Positions 20,209 through 30,176 are shown, counted from the stretch's first letter. The stretch: 31,324 nt of DNA from Stentor coeruleus (GCA_001970955.1 MPUH01000863.1:1-31324); one strand, 5' to 3'. Translations and numbers: made by a program. The notes: generated by a model not told the origin, from the sequence alone.

Positions 20209-20280
20209 ATCTCTCATCCAAGTACTCAAATGTTCTTAAACATTGTAGAAGAAAACCTTAGTTAAATCCCTCATGCAAGT
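20167..20280 (+). repeat. 57-bp tandem duplication across the DENN stop codon
   Basis: Copies 20167-20223 and 20224-20280 are adjacent and differ at 2 positions. The unit covers the last coding residues (TQMFLNIVEENLS), the TAA and the first bases of the 3' flank. Because 57 is a multiple of 3, the second copy is in frame but lies beyond the stop, so the protein is unaffected. Confidence 0.92.
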
Positions 20281-20720
20281 CTTAACCGCATCTGTTTTTT
20301 TTTTAAGATAATATTTTGCCATTAAATTCTTAAGTTTTTTGCATAAAATATTATTCATATAATTATAATAGCTTAAATTCTTTTAAAAATATATTTAAAA
20401 GAAAATTTTCCATTGCTTATATCAAAATCTATAAAGAAGTATCTTGAAAACTAAACTAATAATATTTTCTAAAGGTATATAATAGGCTTAAGTTGGTATG
20501 TCTAGAATTGCATTTTTAATATTATTATTTATAAAATCTTTATGTGCTAGATAATTATCAGCATTTAAAAAAATAAGATATAAACTGCATTAGTTATACA
20601 GAAAAATATATCAATAATACTGTTTTAGTAGGCTTTTGATTTAAATATGATGATATCGGAATCAAGTTATAAGATGAAATTTATCATTTATTTTTAAACT
20701 TTATTATTACATTAAAGCTA
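20209..20720. other. Intergenic between convergent DENN and TPR genes
   Basis: After the second copy of the 57-bp duplication the spacer is very AT-rich with no coding-like frame. Both neighbours end here, so it should hold two 3' ends. A T-run follows at about 20294. Confidence 0.5.
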
Positions 20721-23700
20721 TTACTTCTTCCTTTGAAGAGAAAAGTTTTTACTCAGAGAAAAAGCGGGTTTTTTATTAAAGAAATTGTCACTAGCATTAG
20801 ACTTGTCAGCATTTTCTGGTTTTTCAATAAAGTCCTGCATAGTCTTGAACGAAAGATAAGGATTTTGGTTGTTTGAAGACATTTCAGGATAAGGTGCATT
20901 TAAAATTTGACTGCAAAGTGGGGTTTCTATCTTTTTTTCTTCAGTTTTCGATTCTGTAGAAGATTTTTTTATCGACCTAAACGAAGATTGGGAATTAAAT
21001 GCTGCTTTTTCTATATGATTCATAGGCCGATGAGGTCTTTGATCGCTTTTTCCAATATTCTCTTCATTTTTCTCACTAATTTCTATATTTTTATCAGGAT
21101 TATCGTGAATTCCCCTAGTTTTTAATAAAGCTTCTATGTAAAAATTTGGATTTTGCAGGCCGAGGTCAGGATTTTCAATTACTGCAACAGAACTTTCTTT
21201 AGAACTTTGGGCTTTTCGAGAATTTTCCAAGGTTTTTTCAACCAAAGAATGAAAAATCTGCATATTTTCCATATTACTCAAGTATTTCTCATCTGGGTCT
21301 TTGATATTTTTATCTGTTTTTTGAAAATTTTCGCTCTGTGCCTTAAGATTTTTGTTTTTATTACCATTTTCTTCCTCACTTTTTTGATTTTTTTCATCCT
21401 CTACAGTTTTTCCTTGCAAAGCATCACTATTCTCTCCTTTATCTTCAGCAATCTGACTACTTTTAGCCCTTGTGTTCTTTGGGAGCATAAGTTTCGCATA
21501 TAACTCCTGAGAATCTGAGGATTCAATTGTATTGAAACGTTGGATTTTTTCTTTTTCAATAGAGAAATCAGGGTTTTCATTATGAGATATTGGAGATAAT
21601 GCAGGAAATTCTCCGTTTGAAATGAGTAAAAGCTCATAAAAAGGCTTAATAAGCATGGAATATTCTGATTTTTCCCCTAAGTCTAGAAGCTGGAGAAAGT
21701 TAGCAGATTGGGTGTTAGAATGAATAATTACAGTATTATCATGCTTTTCTCTATCTTTTTCACTACCTCCTTCAGAAATCATAATTTCTAAACTATTCCC
21801 TTTTAGCATCTTACCATTTTTTCCCTCTACCCCTTCTCCAGCTCTATTATCTTCTTCATCTAATATAACTATATCAACCACACACTTCATCACAACCCTA
21901 AACTCCTTGGCACTCTCATCAAACTCCAAATTATTCAACATAATCGGCGAATTTTCCCCACTACCCCTTTCAACTTCAGACATATTTTCTCCTTTTACCT
22001 TCAAAACTATATCATTTTCTTTATTTTCCTCACAATTTGACTTAACTTCCTTCACTTTACCACTCTTCAATTTTTCTTTACCTATTTTTCCTATTGGCCC
22101 TTTATAACTTTTCCTACTCTCAGAAGTTTTACTAGAAGGCCTAGAATTTTTATCAGGAACTTGGGTCATTTGTGTGCTATGAGCATTACGAATAGGGCTT
22201 TTTGAAATCTTTTTCTTGTTAACAAAAGCTGAATTCCTGGTTTTTATTACAGGGACAGGGGATTTAGATGCTTTTTTAGGACTTAGATTTTTTCTCCCTG
22301 ATGGAATTCTAGAGTTTTTTCCAGATGATTTACTTTTCCCTGTACTTGGCTTAGGTGAAATACTCCTAATTACATTTTCTTCTTTATTTTGCTGGTTAGG
22401 TTTTTCTTCATCACTAGAGCTTTTTGATATACTGTGTGATGGGCGAGATGTTTGCATATAGGCAATATGAGCTTCATTGTTATCAGGTCTTTCTGTTATA
22501 CTATCAAAAACTATACTGTGAGTATGGGATTTTTCTCTAATAGGATATGGAATTGAAGCTTCACTAATTTTTGATTGAGATTTCAATGATGAGTTTTTAC
22601 TACCTGAGTCAGTTTGAGGGTTTGGATAATAACTCGGATGATCTTGAATAAGATTTTCTATTGATTTTCTAGAATCAGTTTTAGGCTTTGAGGATATGCT
22701 TTTAGAATCTTTGATTGAGTTTTCATATAAATTGAAATCGCTTGATAACTTTTCACTATGTTTAAATGATGTGGAGCTGGGATTTAAAGGATTTATTTTG
22801 GGGGAAGTTTCTGAATTTGGAGTTAATATTGAAGTTTGATGGGGTGAATTTTGGATTTCGGATGATGAATTTAGGTTGATTGGTGGAGAAACTTGGCTTG
22901 GAGAAGGGAGATTTAAGCTAAGTTTTGCGCTTTTACTAAGATTGGAGCTAAGAGATTGGTTTTCTTCGCTGTGATCGTGGCTTTCTTTGTGGTAATTATG
23001 GCTTTTTTCACTTAGTTCTGGCACTTTCTCGCTAGTTTCAAAGCTTTCTCTGTTGTCATTTTTGCTAAGTTTGCTAGGATCACTACTGAGCTTACTAGTT
23101 TCATTGCTTTTTCTGCTATAATCCTGACTTTTTTCAGTGGATTTGCTGATTTTTCTTTCATGATCATTGCTTTTTTCAGTGAATTTACTGCTTTTTCTTT
23201 CATGATCATTACTTTTTTCAGTGAATTTGCTTCTACTTTCATGCTCATTATTTCTTTCATTATAATCCTCACTTTCATTACTACTCTCTTTGCTCTTTCT
23301 CTTGTTCTCTATACTTTTTTCAACACTACCTTCGCATTTCTCTTTAAGCTCTTCCTTCTCATTTCCAGTTCCCAAACTTATTTTGTTCTCGTCACTGAAT
23401 CTCTTCTCCTCCTCTATTTTCACCTTGTTTTTATCCCCTTCCCAATCCTCACTATAGCTATCCTTACTGCACTTTTCATCTTTTTCCTTCTCCTCATCTT
23501 TATTTTCCTCCTCAATCCTCCCTCCAATTTTTTTCTCCTCATCATCTCCACCTAAAGCCTTATCTCCCAAACTCTTTTCCCTCACTAACTCTCCTTTTTC
23601 ATCTCTTCCATAATCTTCATCTATCCTTACTTTTAATTCCATACTGTCATCCTCATCATCCTCACTATCACTACTAATTTTCCTTAAAATCCTCTGTGTG

Positions 23701-24683
23701 GCAATTCCAATCTCTTCAATTTTCTTCTCATTCCTTAACTCTTCCTCCTGAACCTTTTTCCCATATGGTACCGTTTTTCTAAACTCAAACATTTTATTTT
23801 TACTAACCCCCGAACTGACGAATTTCCTTAAATTAGACCTTATCTGCCCAACAGGCATATTTTCCTGTCTACTTTCAAAAGCCATAACTTTGCTAGGACT
23901 TGTCTGACTACGAGGATTCGGAGATTTGCTCTGTGTGCTTTTTATAACAACTCTTTTCTTTTTCCCATACACAATATTAATTGGATTTTCTTTTTTTTTC
24001 TTAGTTTTCGATAAAAATTTCAAAGCATTTTGCATATCTTCTTCTAATTTTTCTTGTAATTTCTGACTTTCTATGTACTTTTCACATATATTAAGAGCTT
24101 TTTTATAGAATGTAATCGATTCTTCTGATTTCTGTAAGAATTCTAATTCAACCGCCATGTTGTGATATGATACAGCCAAAGCTTCCCATTTAGGTTCATT
24201 AAATTCGTGTATATTAGGGACTTTGTCTATAATTTCTTCTTGTATATATATAATTGCATACATAGCTTCTTGTAATGCTCTTATATGCTTGCCTTCAACA
24301 CTTAGTACAGCACACATATTAAGGTGAAAGTCCCCACTTGGGTATAGGAAAAGTGCTTTTTCTAAATACCTCATAGCCAAAGAATTTTTGCCTATTTTTT
24401 TATAACAACAGGCTAAGTTGTTAAAGGTCTTTGCTCTTAGATTTGTACTGGCATCGACAAAGTGCTCTGCTTTTTTCAGGCATTCTAATGCTAAGTCTAC
24501 TTGTCCGGTTTCTAACAAGGATATACCATATTCATTGTAGCTTTGGACTAGAAGGCTTAGGAATTTTTCATTTTTGGCAACGTCGCTTAGCTGTGACTCA
24601 AGTCTTGTGACAAGACTTTTATGCTGTCCTTTTTTCAACATCTCCTGCAATTCGTTGAAGTCCATTTTTTGAATGCTTTCCAT
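20721..24683 (-). CDS. TPR protein with a long disordered, charged tail
   Basis: 1320 aa, ATG at 24683, TAA stop. Residues about 30-230 form tetratricopeptide repeats. Examples are YGISLLETGQVDLALECLKK, TFNNLACCYKKIGKNSLAMR followed by YLEKALFLYP, and SYHNMAVELEFLQKSEESIT followed by FYKKALN. They should bind partner proteins. The remaining ~1,080 residues are low complexity: Lys/Glu-rich acidic-basic blocks, then Ser/Pro/Asn-rich segments with many S-P sites. A 14-residue tandem repeat (SKFTEKSNDHERKS, three copies, about residues 480-525) is visible. There is no transmembrane segment. Possible roles are cytoskeletal or ciliary scaffolding; the family is not recognised beyond TPR. The start is only 20 nt after the CDPK stop. 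An alternative start at Met7 would still leave less than 45 nt. Confidence 0.78.
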   Translation of the reverse strand: MESIQKMDFNELQEMLKKGQHKSLVTRLESQLSDVAKNEKFLSLLVQSYNEYGISLLETGQVDLALECLKKAEHFVDASTNLRAKTFNNLACCYKKIGKNSLAMRYLEKALFLYPSGDFHLNMCAVLSVEGKHIRALQEAMYAIIYIQEEIIDKVPNIHEFNEPKWEALAVSYHNMAVELEFLQKSEESITFYKKALNICEKYIESQKLQEKLEEDMQNALKFLSKTKKKKENPINIVYGKKKRVVIKSTQSKSPNPRSQTSPSKVMAFESRQENMPVGQIRSNLRKFVSSGVSKNKMFEFRKTVPYGKKVQEEELRNEKKIEEIGIATQRILRKISSDSEDDEDDSMELKVRIDEDYGRDEKGELVREKSLGDKALGGDDEEKKIGGRIEEENKDEEKEKDEKCSKDSYSEDWEGDKNKVKIEEEKRFSDENKISLGTGNEKEELKEKCEGSVEKSIENKRKSKESSNESEDYNERNNEHESRSKFTEKSNDHERKSSKFTEKSNDHERKISKSTEKSQDYSRKSNETSKLSSDPSKLSKNDNRESFETSEKVPELSEKSHNYHKESHDHSEENQSLSSNLSKSAKLSLNLPSPSQVSPPINLNSSSEIQNSPHQTSILTPNSETSPKINPLNPSSTSFKHSEKLSSDFNLYENSIKDSKSISSKPKTDSRKSIENLIQDHPSYYPNPQTDSGSKNSSLKSQSKISEASIPYPIREKSHTHSIVFDSITERPDNNEAHIAYMQTSRPSHSISKSSSDEEKPNQQNKEENVIRSISPKPSTGKSKSSGKNSRIPSGRKNLSPKKASKSPVPVIKTRNSAFVNKKKISKSPIRNAHSTQMTQVPDKNSRPSSKTSESRKSYKGPIGKIGKEKLKSGKVKEVKSNCEENKENDIVLKVKGENMSEVERGSGENSPIMLNNLEFDESAKEFRVVMKCVVDIVILDEEDNRAGEGVEGKNGKMLKGNSLEIMISEGGSEKDREKHDNTVIIHSNTQSANFLQLLDLGEKSEYSMLIKPFYELLLISNGEFPALSPISHNENPDFSIEKEKIQRFNTIESSDSQELYAKLMLPKNTRAKSSQIAEDKGENSDALQGKTVEDEKNQKSEEENGNKNKNLKAQSENFQKTDKNIKDPDEKYLSNMENMQIFHSLVEKTLENSRKAQSSKESSVAVIENPDLGLQNPNFYIEALLKTRGIHDNPDKNIEISEKNEENIGKSDQRPHRPMNHIEKAAFNSQSSFRSIKKSSTESKTEEKKIETPLCSQILNAPYPEMSSNNQNPYLSFKTMQDFIEKPENADKSNASDNFFNKKPAFSLSKNFSLQRKK
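23112..23240 (-). repeat. 42-bp in-frame tandem repeat in the TPR protein gene
   Basis: Three units of 42 nt encode SKFTEKSNDHERKS, SKFTEKSNDHERKI and SKSTEKSQDYSRKS, so the first two are nearly identical and the third has drifted. Weaker related units continue on both sides. Charged, probably disordered; repeat number may vary between strains. Confidence 0.75.
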
Positions 24684-24703
24684 AGTTGGATTATAACTAA
24701 TAA

Positions 24704-26143
24704 CTAATTTCCTATTTTAGTGAGCATGTATTCTTTGAACTCGGTAAGGCTTATAAGTCCATCTCGGTTTTTATCAGCGTCATTTATAAACTGCTCCCAT
24801 TCGCTATTTTCGATGCCAGGGATTAAGGTTTTAAGCTCTTGTAAGGAGAGGTTACCATCACCTCCCATGTCGTAAATCTTGAAGGTTTTTTCTAGAACAT
24901 CTTTTTCACAGACATTTCTCCAGTTTTGTGTTGCTGTGATGAATTCGCTGTATTCAATAATTCCGCTTTGGTCAGAGTCAACTTTTTTTATAATCTCTTC
25001 GGCTTGACTTGCAGGTAATCCAAGCTCCTTATATCCATTAATAATCTCCTCATGACTCAATCTACCGTCATTATTTTTATCAATTGACTTAAAAAGCTTG
25101 GTAAGTTCCTTGTTCGATTCTTCATCCATGATATTAGTAGAAATAAACGTCAAAATCGATTTTTGTAGCTTATTTGTTGCATGAAACTTGCTAAGGTTTT
25201 CAAAAGCTTCTTCGCTTATAGGATTGTCACTAAGACTTCCAGCCTTATAAGCTGCAAACCATGGGTGTTTTATTACTTGTTCAGCACTTAGTCTTCGTGA
25301 TGGGTTCGGATCAATCATTTTTTTAATCAAATCCTGGACATCTGATGATACAGTACTCCACACAGGCCGGGTATAGTCGATTTTCGCAGCTTTGATTGAC
25401 TCTTTGATCTGAGCAATTCCATTGCCGCTGAATGGGACAGTCCCAGTTATCATCATAAACAAAATCACTCCTGAACTCCAAATATCGCATTTTTCATTAT
25501 AATTCCCATCAAACATCTCTGGCGACATAAACAATGGCTAAATAACCCTTACAGTACCTATAACTTCAGTAATCTTCCCTCTTGAGTTCAACTTATCTGC
25601 AATACCGAAATCTATGACCTTAATTGATGATTCAGAGTCTTTAGAAGTCAAAAGCAAGTTCTGTGGTTTCAAATCTCTATGAACAATCCCTTTAGAATGG
25701 CAATAAAGTATTGCACTCATAGTCTCAAACATAAATTTCGCAGCTTGTTTTTCGCTGAGCTTTTTTTCCTTTGTAATTTTTTCTAGCAATTCTCCACCTT
25801 CAATAAGTTCAGTTATAATATTATATGAAGTTGCTGATTCGATAAGTTCAAAGACTTTCATGATATGAGGATGGTCTATTTGGCTTAATGTTGTGACTTC
25901 ACGAAGCATGGTTTGCTCATCATCTTTAGAGAGTCCACTTTTATGAAGTTCTTTTAAGGCACGTTTTGTACCTGTACGCTTATCTTCAACTAGAGTGACA
26001 GTGCCGAAACCCCCTTTGCCAAGAATTTTAATAGTCGTGTATTTATCTCTTGGCATACCTTTTGAGTGAAAGACCAGTAAAGACTTATCTAAGGCATCTT
26101 TGCTTTTTGGTAAGGACTCAACTCTAGATTGGCAACAACCCAT
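24704..26143 (-). CDS. Calcium-dependent protein kinase (CDPK), one 15-nt intron
   Basis: 474 aa after removing the intron at 25538-25552; exons are 26143-25553 and 25537-24704. It starts MGCCQS, a myristoylation plus double-Cys palmitoylation motif, so membrane anchored. Kinase domain (about 34-300): loop GKGGFGTV (43-50), Lys64 in RALKEL, gatekeeper Thr111, HRDLKPQN with Asp157, and DFG at 178-180. The junction restores GTPLFMSPEMF across the intron, and all catalytic residues are present. A junction/autoinhibitory segment follows (about 310-345). Then come four EF hands with canonical loops: DKNNDGRLSHEE, DSDQSGIIEYSE, DMGGDGNLSLQE and DKNRDGLISLTE. This is the classic CDPK plan: Ca2+ binding releases the kinase. 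CDPKs occur in plants and alveolates and are absent from animals. The PFK gene lies 151 nt upstream on the same strand. Confidence 0.95.
25538..25552 (-). other. 15-nt spliceosomal intron in the CDPK gene
   Basis: On the coding strand it reads GTAAGGGTTATTTAG, phase 0, so its final TAG is an in-frame stop if unspliced. Removing it joins IGT to PLFMSPEMF, the activation-segment/APE region of the kinase. Retention would give a 201-residue protein cut just before the P+1 loop. Confidence 0.95.
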
Positions 26144-26294
26144 GATTTTATATGGTAGCCATTAATAGTTTAGGTATATTTCAAAGGTGAATTTAGGTAT
26201 TTATAAGATTTGGAAAATGCTATTAGGAAAAATTATAGGCTTTCATAGAAGATAGGAGTGTAAATAAAAGGAATTAAGAATAAACTAATTTCTA

Positions 26295-29200
26295 TTAAAG
26301 TGAAGATTTTCTATGGAGATTAAGTATATCTTCAACAGAACTAAGGCCGATAACTGCGGTTCTTAATAAGTCTTCATGGACTCCAAATCTGCATACGCTA
26401 AGGATTCTGCAGCATATATCTTGAACTTTTTGCAAGGAAATCATATATCCTTCATGGTTTACTTTCAAAGTAAGATTATTGTCCCACTTAGCATCATTAA
26501 AGAATTGAATTGGCCCTGGGTTAGAATAATGCTCTTCTAAGGCCCAAGCTTTAGAATCATTAGCAAGTTTCAAATATGCTTTGCTGAAAAGGTCAACTTC
26601 AGCTGAGGTTGTCACAACTTTATTCCTACCATATTGTGATTTGGCTTTAAGCTTCATTACTGACGAAATTGGAATGCCCCCAAGTCTCCATTTAGCAACA
26701 TCTCCACTAAGCCCTCTGGCAGTAGTTAAGTACCCAGTCAATCCTCCTCGTACCAAAGTTACAGCTGTAGCTCCATAACAGCTTCCTAAACTGCAATCAA
26801 ATGCTGATGGGAATGAGCATCTTCCCTGATAGCCGAAAAAGTGACAAACTGGGGCAAAGCTCGCTTTATATGTCCCTCTCTTCTTCCTTTCTTTAAGTTC
26901 ATTGGAAACTAAATCAGCTAATAATCTTTCAGTCTCAATCAATGACAACTGTACATGCCCATTACCATCAATTCTTGTAAGCAACTGCATTTGGAACCAT
27001 TCAGGCAAATTCCTCAAAACTGGTGCTGAGTAATGATGGAACATCTCATCAATAAGTTCAGGATTTTTAACAATCCTCTTAGCCAAATCTTCTCTTTCTC
27101 CATGTGATTTCTTACCAACAAGTGCATTGATCTCACTAATTAGCTCTCTAAAATGCGATAACTGCTGTATAAGCCCTTCAGGGACAAGCAATGTGCCAAA
27201 CAGCTTCCCAATTTTCGCTCTTTCTTGTATAACATCAGCAACTGACCTTACAATATCTACAAGAGTATTTCCTTCATTTTTATGATACTCACTAACCAAA
27301 ACCACATTAGGATGGGTTTGTAGAGCGCATTCAACAGCAAGATGGCTTGGATCTTGTCCCATAACTCTAATGAAATAGTAGTACTTAGTAGCACTGGCTG
27401 AATCAGTCATCATGTTACCAACAAGTTCTGCATTAACTCTTGAAGCAGTATCAAATCCTAATGAAGTTTCAAACAATGGATGAGCAAGATTATTATCAAC
27501 AGCTAAAGGTACAGCAATTATTTTGGTTTTTTCATTATGGGCTAAGAAATATTCAGATAAATATGCAGCATCAGTTATAGCATGGGATGCTCCAGCAATT
27601 ACTAGACCATCGAGGTTTAAAGATTTGCATGTGAGTCGAACTTTTTCAAATTCCTCATTGCCTCTAATAGTACTGCCGATTCTTCCTAAAAAGTCTAAGC
27701 CTCCAGTATTTCTATAAGGGGCAAAGTTTTCTCTAGTAATAAGGAAATAGCTTTTGTTTAGAAGCCCATGGTTGCCTCCTAAGAACCCATAGACAAGTCC
27801 TCCTGATTTTTCAACCTCATGCAATACTCCATCTATTATATTATGCGCACCAGGAGCTTGACGACCAAGAAATACCACACCGATATTTATAGGCATTGGT
27901 AAGTCCTTGCATTCTTCGATTTCAGCATATTTCCTAAGTTTATAATTAGCCAAGTTTGGTAATTGTTCACGAATAGCCAGTTTAGTCTCTTCAAAGTCAT
28001 TTTCCGTTATTTCTCCTAGCACAGCTGAATGATGTTTGCTAAGAACTGTTGGTAAATCAACTGGAGCTCTTGTCCTTGCATGCATTAATGGGGAAAAATT
28101 CTGAGGATTACGGACAAAATAAGGATATTCTGCATGAGAATCCGCTGCTGAGACAAGTTCATGATCAGTTGGTGGTTTAAGGAGATAAGTAAAGCTATCA
28201 GCGCCAACTCCATCAAACTGAATAGGTCCTGGGGCTCTATAAGAATCATTGTATTTCCAGAACTCGCGCATTTTAGCATAAGCTCTGAAGTAATCTGAAT
28301 CAAGTTCGACTAGAGCTTTTTTAATAACTGCAACAGGCTTGCCTTTTCGTCTTTCAATGTTCATCATTGTCGCCAATGGACACCCTGCTGATTTCCAGTT
28401 CTCAGGGTTTTGAGTTAAACCACGGCAGACAGCCATACACCCAGTGTACCCGTATTTTACCAAAGATCCAGCAGTATAGCCAAGAGCATAGCAATAAGTT
28501 GCATCAAAGTTACTAGGTAAGCAACTACGGCCTTCATATCCGAAATAGTAGCTCTGAGCGAAGAATGGGTGTGTGAAATTTCTTCTAGCCAATTCGTTCT
28601 GTAATAGCATAATAAGCAGTCTTTCAGTTTCAATTTTGGCCACTTGAACATTGCCATGAGGGTCTCTGTCAAGTAATAATTGATTGCTAATGCTTTCAGG
28701 GAGGAATTTGAATAACTCTAAAGCTTCAGGAGATAATGAAGTTGAAACGTGAGCTCTAAGCTCTTCTTCAGTACCAGTTTTGCCTACCATCAACTCATTG
28801 AGCTCTTTGATAAGGACATTGACTTCTGGAATAAACTCAATAAGTCCTTCTGGGACTAAAACAACACCATAATTCTTACCCATTTCACCTCTTCTGAAAA
28901 CCATATCAGCAAGTTCATTTACTATATAAGACAAAGTGTGATTCTTTTCTTGAACCTCTTCACCTATTAATACTAGGTTTGCTCTACATTGAAGCTCGCA
29001 TTCCAAAGCTATATGGGAAGCTGATCTCCCCATAAGTCTTACAAAATGATAGTATTTCTTAGTTGATGCTGCATCTAGGCATACATTCCCTATAAGTTCG
29101 CTATATGTTTTTGTTGCTGTGTCAAACCCAAAACTTGTCTCAATATACTCATTTTTTAAGTCCCCATCGATGGTCTTTGGACATCCTACAACTTTGATTT

Positions 29201-29783
29201 GGCTGTTGTTCTTCATAAAGTACTCAGCGAGCATGGCAGCGTTTGTATTAGAGTCATCACCTCCAATGACAATAACTCCGTTAAGATTGAGTGCAGTGCA
29301 GAACTTTAAAGAATTTGCATATTGGTCTTCTGTTTCGATTTTGTCACGGCCTGAGCATATCATGTCAAAGCCTCCTTGATTTCTATAAGCTTCCATTAAG
29401 TCGTGGTCAACTTCTCTGAAGGAGTTTGTGAAAATACCTCTTGGACCTCCTAAGAACCCAAAGACTTGTGATGATGGATGATGCCTTTTTAGATAATCAT
29501 AAATACCCATTATGACATTGTGACCACCTGGAGCTTGGCCACCTGAGAGGACAACACCAATTCTTAATGGTGATACTTCATCAGTGCTGGGTACATCGGT
29601 TGGTTGAAATTCGACATATTTTATAGCACTGATCAAAGGGAATTTTTCTTTGATATCTTCAGGAACAGGTAAATCTTGAAAGGCAAAGGTTGAATTCACA
29701 CTTTGAAGGCCCTTAGGAAGTGCTGGGATGTACTTTTGACGGGCTTTTTGGAAGTCAGAAGCTCTGAAAGTTAGCGATGACAT
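26295..29783 (-). CDS. Double-length PPi-dependent phosphofructokinase (fused catalytic and regulatory halves)
   Basis: 1162 aa, ATG at 29783, TAA stop. It carries two homologous PFK units, about 60-590 and 625-1150, like the fused beta-alpha enzymes of Apicomplexa. The N-terminal unit has GVVLSGGQAPGGHNVI, GGDDSNTNAA (Asp177) and PKTIDGDL (Lys203, Asp206), also FGFDTATK and MGRSASHIALECELQ. Asp in place of Gly after GGD, and Lys in PKTID, are the signature of pyrophosphate rather than ATP use. The C-terminal unit keeps the fold (GVVFLGRQAPGAHNII, LGFDTASR, MGQDPSHLAVECALQ). It has GASHAITDAA and PLAVDNNL at those sites, so it is probably catalytically dead and regulatory. The enzyme interconverts fructose 6-phosphate and fructose 1,6-bisphosphate in cytosolic glycolysis. 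Upstream flank is C-rich on the coding strand. Confidence 0.95.
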   Translation of the reverse strand: MSSLTFRASDFQKARQKYIPALPKGLQSVNSTFAFQDLPVPEDIKEKFPLISAIKYVEFQPTDVPSTDEVSPLRIGVVLSGGQAPGGHNVIMGIYDYLKRHHPSSQVFGFLGGPRGIFTNSFREVDHDLMEAYRNQGGFDMICSGRDKIETEDQYANSLKFCTALNLNGVIVIGGDDSNTNAAMLAEYFMKNNSQIKVVGCPKTIDGDLKNEYIETSFGFDTATKTYSELIGNVCLDAASTKKYYHFVRLMGRSASHIALECELQCRANLVLIGEEVQEKNHTLSYIVNELADMVFRRGEMGKNYGVVLVPEGLIEFIPEVNVLIKELNELMVGKTGTEEELRAHVSTSLSPEALELFKFLPESISNQLLLDRDPHGNVQVAKIETERLLIMLLQNELARRNFTHPFFAQSYYFGYEGRSCLPSNFDATYCYALGYTAGSLVKYGYTGCMAVCRGLTQNPENWKSAGCPLATMMNIERRKGKPVAVIKKALVELDSDYFRAYAKMREFWKYNDSYRAPGPIQFDGVGADSFTYLLKPPTDHELVSAADSHAEYPYFVRNPQNFSPLMHARTRAPVDLPTVLSKHHSAVLGEITENDFEETKLAIREQLPNLANYKLRKYAEIEECKDLPMPINIGVVFLGRQAPGAHNIIDGVLHEVEKSGGLVYGFLGGNHGLLNKSYFLITRENFAPYRNTGGLDFLGRIGSTIRGNEEFEKVRLTCKSLNLDGLVIAGASHAITDAAYLSEYFLAHNEKTKIIAVPLAVDNNLAHPLFETSLGFDTASRVNAELVGNMMTDSASATKYYYFIRVMGQDPSHLAVECALQTHPNVVLVSEYHKNEGNTLVDIVRSVADVIQERAKIGKLFGTLLVPEGLIQQLSHFRELISEINALVGKKSHGEREDLAKRIVKNPELIDEMFHHYSAPVLRNLPEWFQMQLLTRIDGNGHVQLSLIETERLLADLVSNELKERKKRGTYKASFAPVCHFFGYQGRCSFPSAFDCSLGSCYGATAVTLVRGGLTGYLTTARGLSGDVAKWRLGGIPISSVMKLKAKSQYGRNKVVTTSAEVDLFSKAYLKLANDSKAWALEEHYSNPGPIQFFNDAKWDNNLTLKVNHEGYMISLQKVQDICCRILSVCRFGVHEDLLRTAVIGLSSVEDILNLHRKSSL

Positions 29784-29896
29784 ATTTATAAGATCATGCG
29801 GCTAGGATTTACTAAAGGAAAATATGGGATTTCAGCTGAGGAATCATAACAGTATTGATGATATAATAAGTATAGGAAGGCTAAGAGAAGAAATGG

Positions 29897-30176
29897 GGAG
29901 GTTTGATTAAAATGTTTTTGGCGAATGAAAAAATGTTAGTTCAGGAATGCCGAAATTAAGTATTTAGTTGTTTTTTATGAAGAGCGTAAGATTAGATGGA
30001 AATGATAAAGAAAATAGATAAAAAGTTGGACTGTCNAGGAGGTTTGATTAAAATGTTTTTGGCGAATGAAAAAATGTTAGTTCAGGAATTCTGAAATTAA
30101 GTATTTAGTTGCTTTTTATGAAGAGCGTAAGATTAGATGGAAATGATAAAGAAAATAGATAAAAAGTTGGACTGTC
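29897..30176. other. Assembly join: 139-nt near-identical duplicate flanking a single N
   Basis: Bases 29897-30035 and 30038-30176 align over 139 nt with 3 substitutions (two near GGAATGCCG/GGAATTCTG and one T/C in a T-run), separated by N at 30036 and one base. The layout matches the 16202 join, but here the copies differ, as expected if the two contig ends come from different haplotypes. Confidence 0.88.

Noticed and set aside
21153-23555. Several plus-strand frames rich in Phe/Leu/Ser across the TPR gene
   Set aside because: They are antisense shadows of the Lys/Glu/Ser-rich disordered tail, whose codons read as hydrophobic residues on the opposite strand.
25526-25552. CDPK as two genes (kinase N-lobe and kinase C-lobe plus EF hands)
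   Set aside because: A 15-nt GTAAGGGTTATTTAG segment lies exactly between them, and its removal restores the conserved GTPLFMSPE motif.
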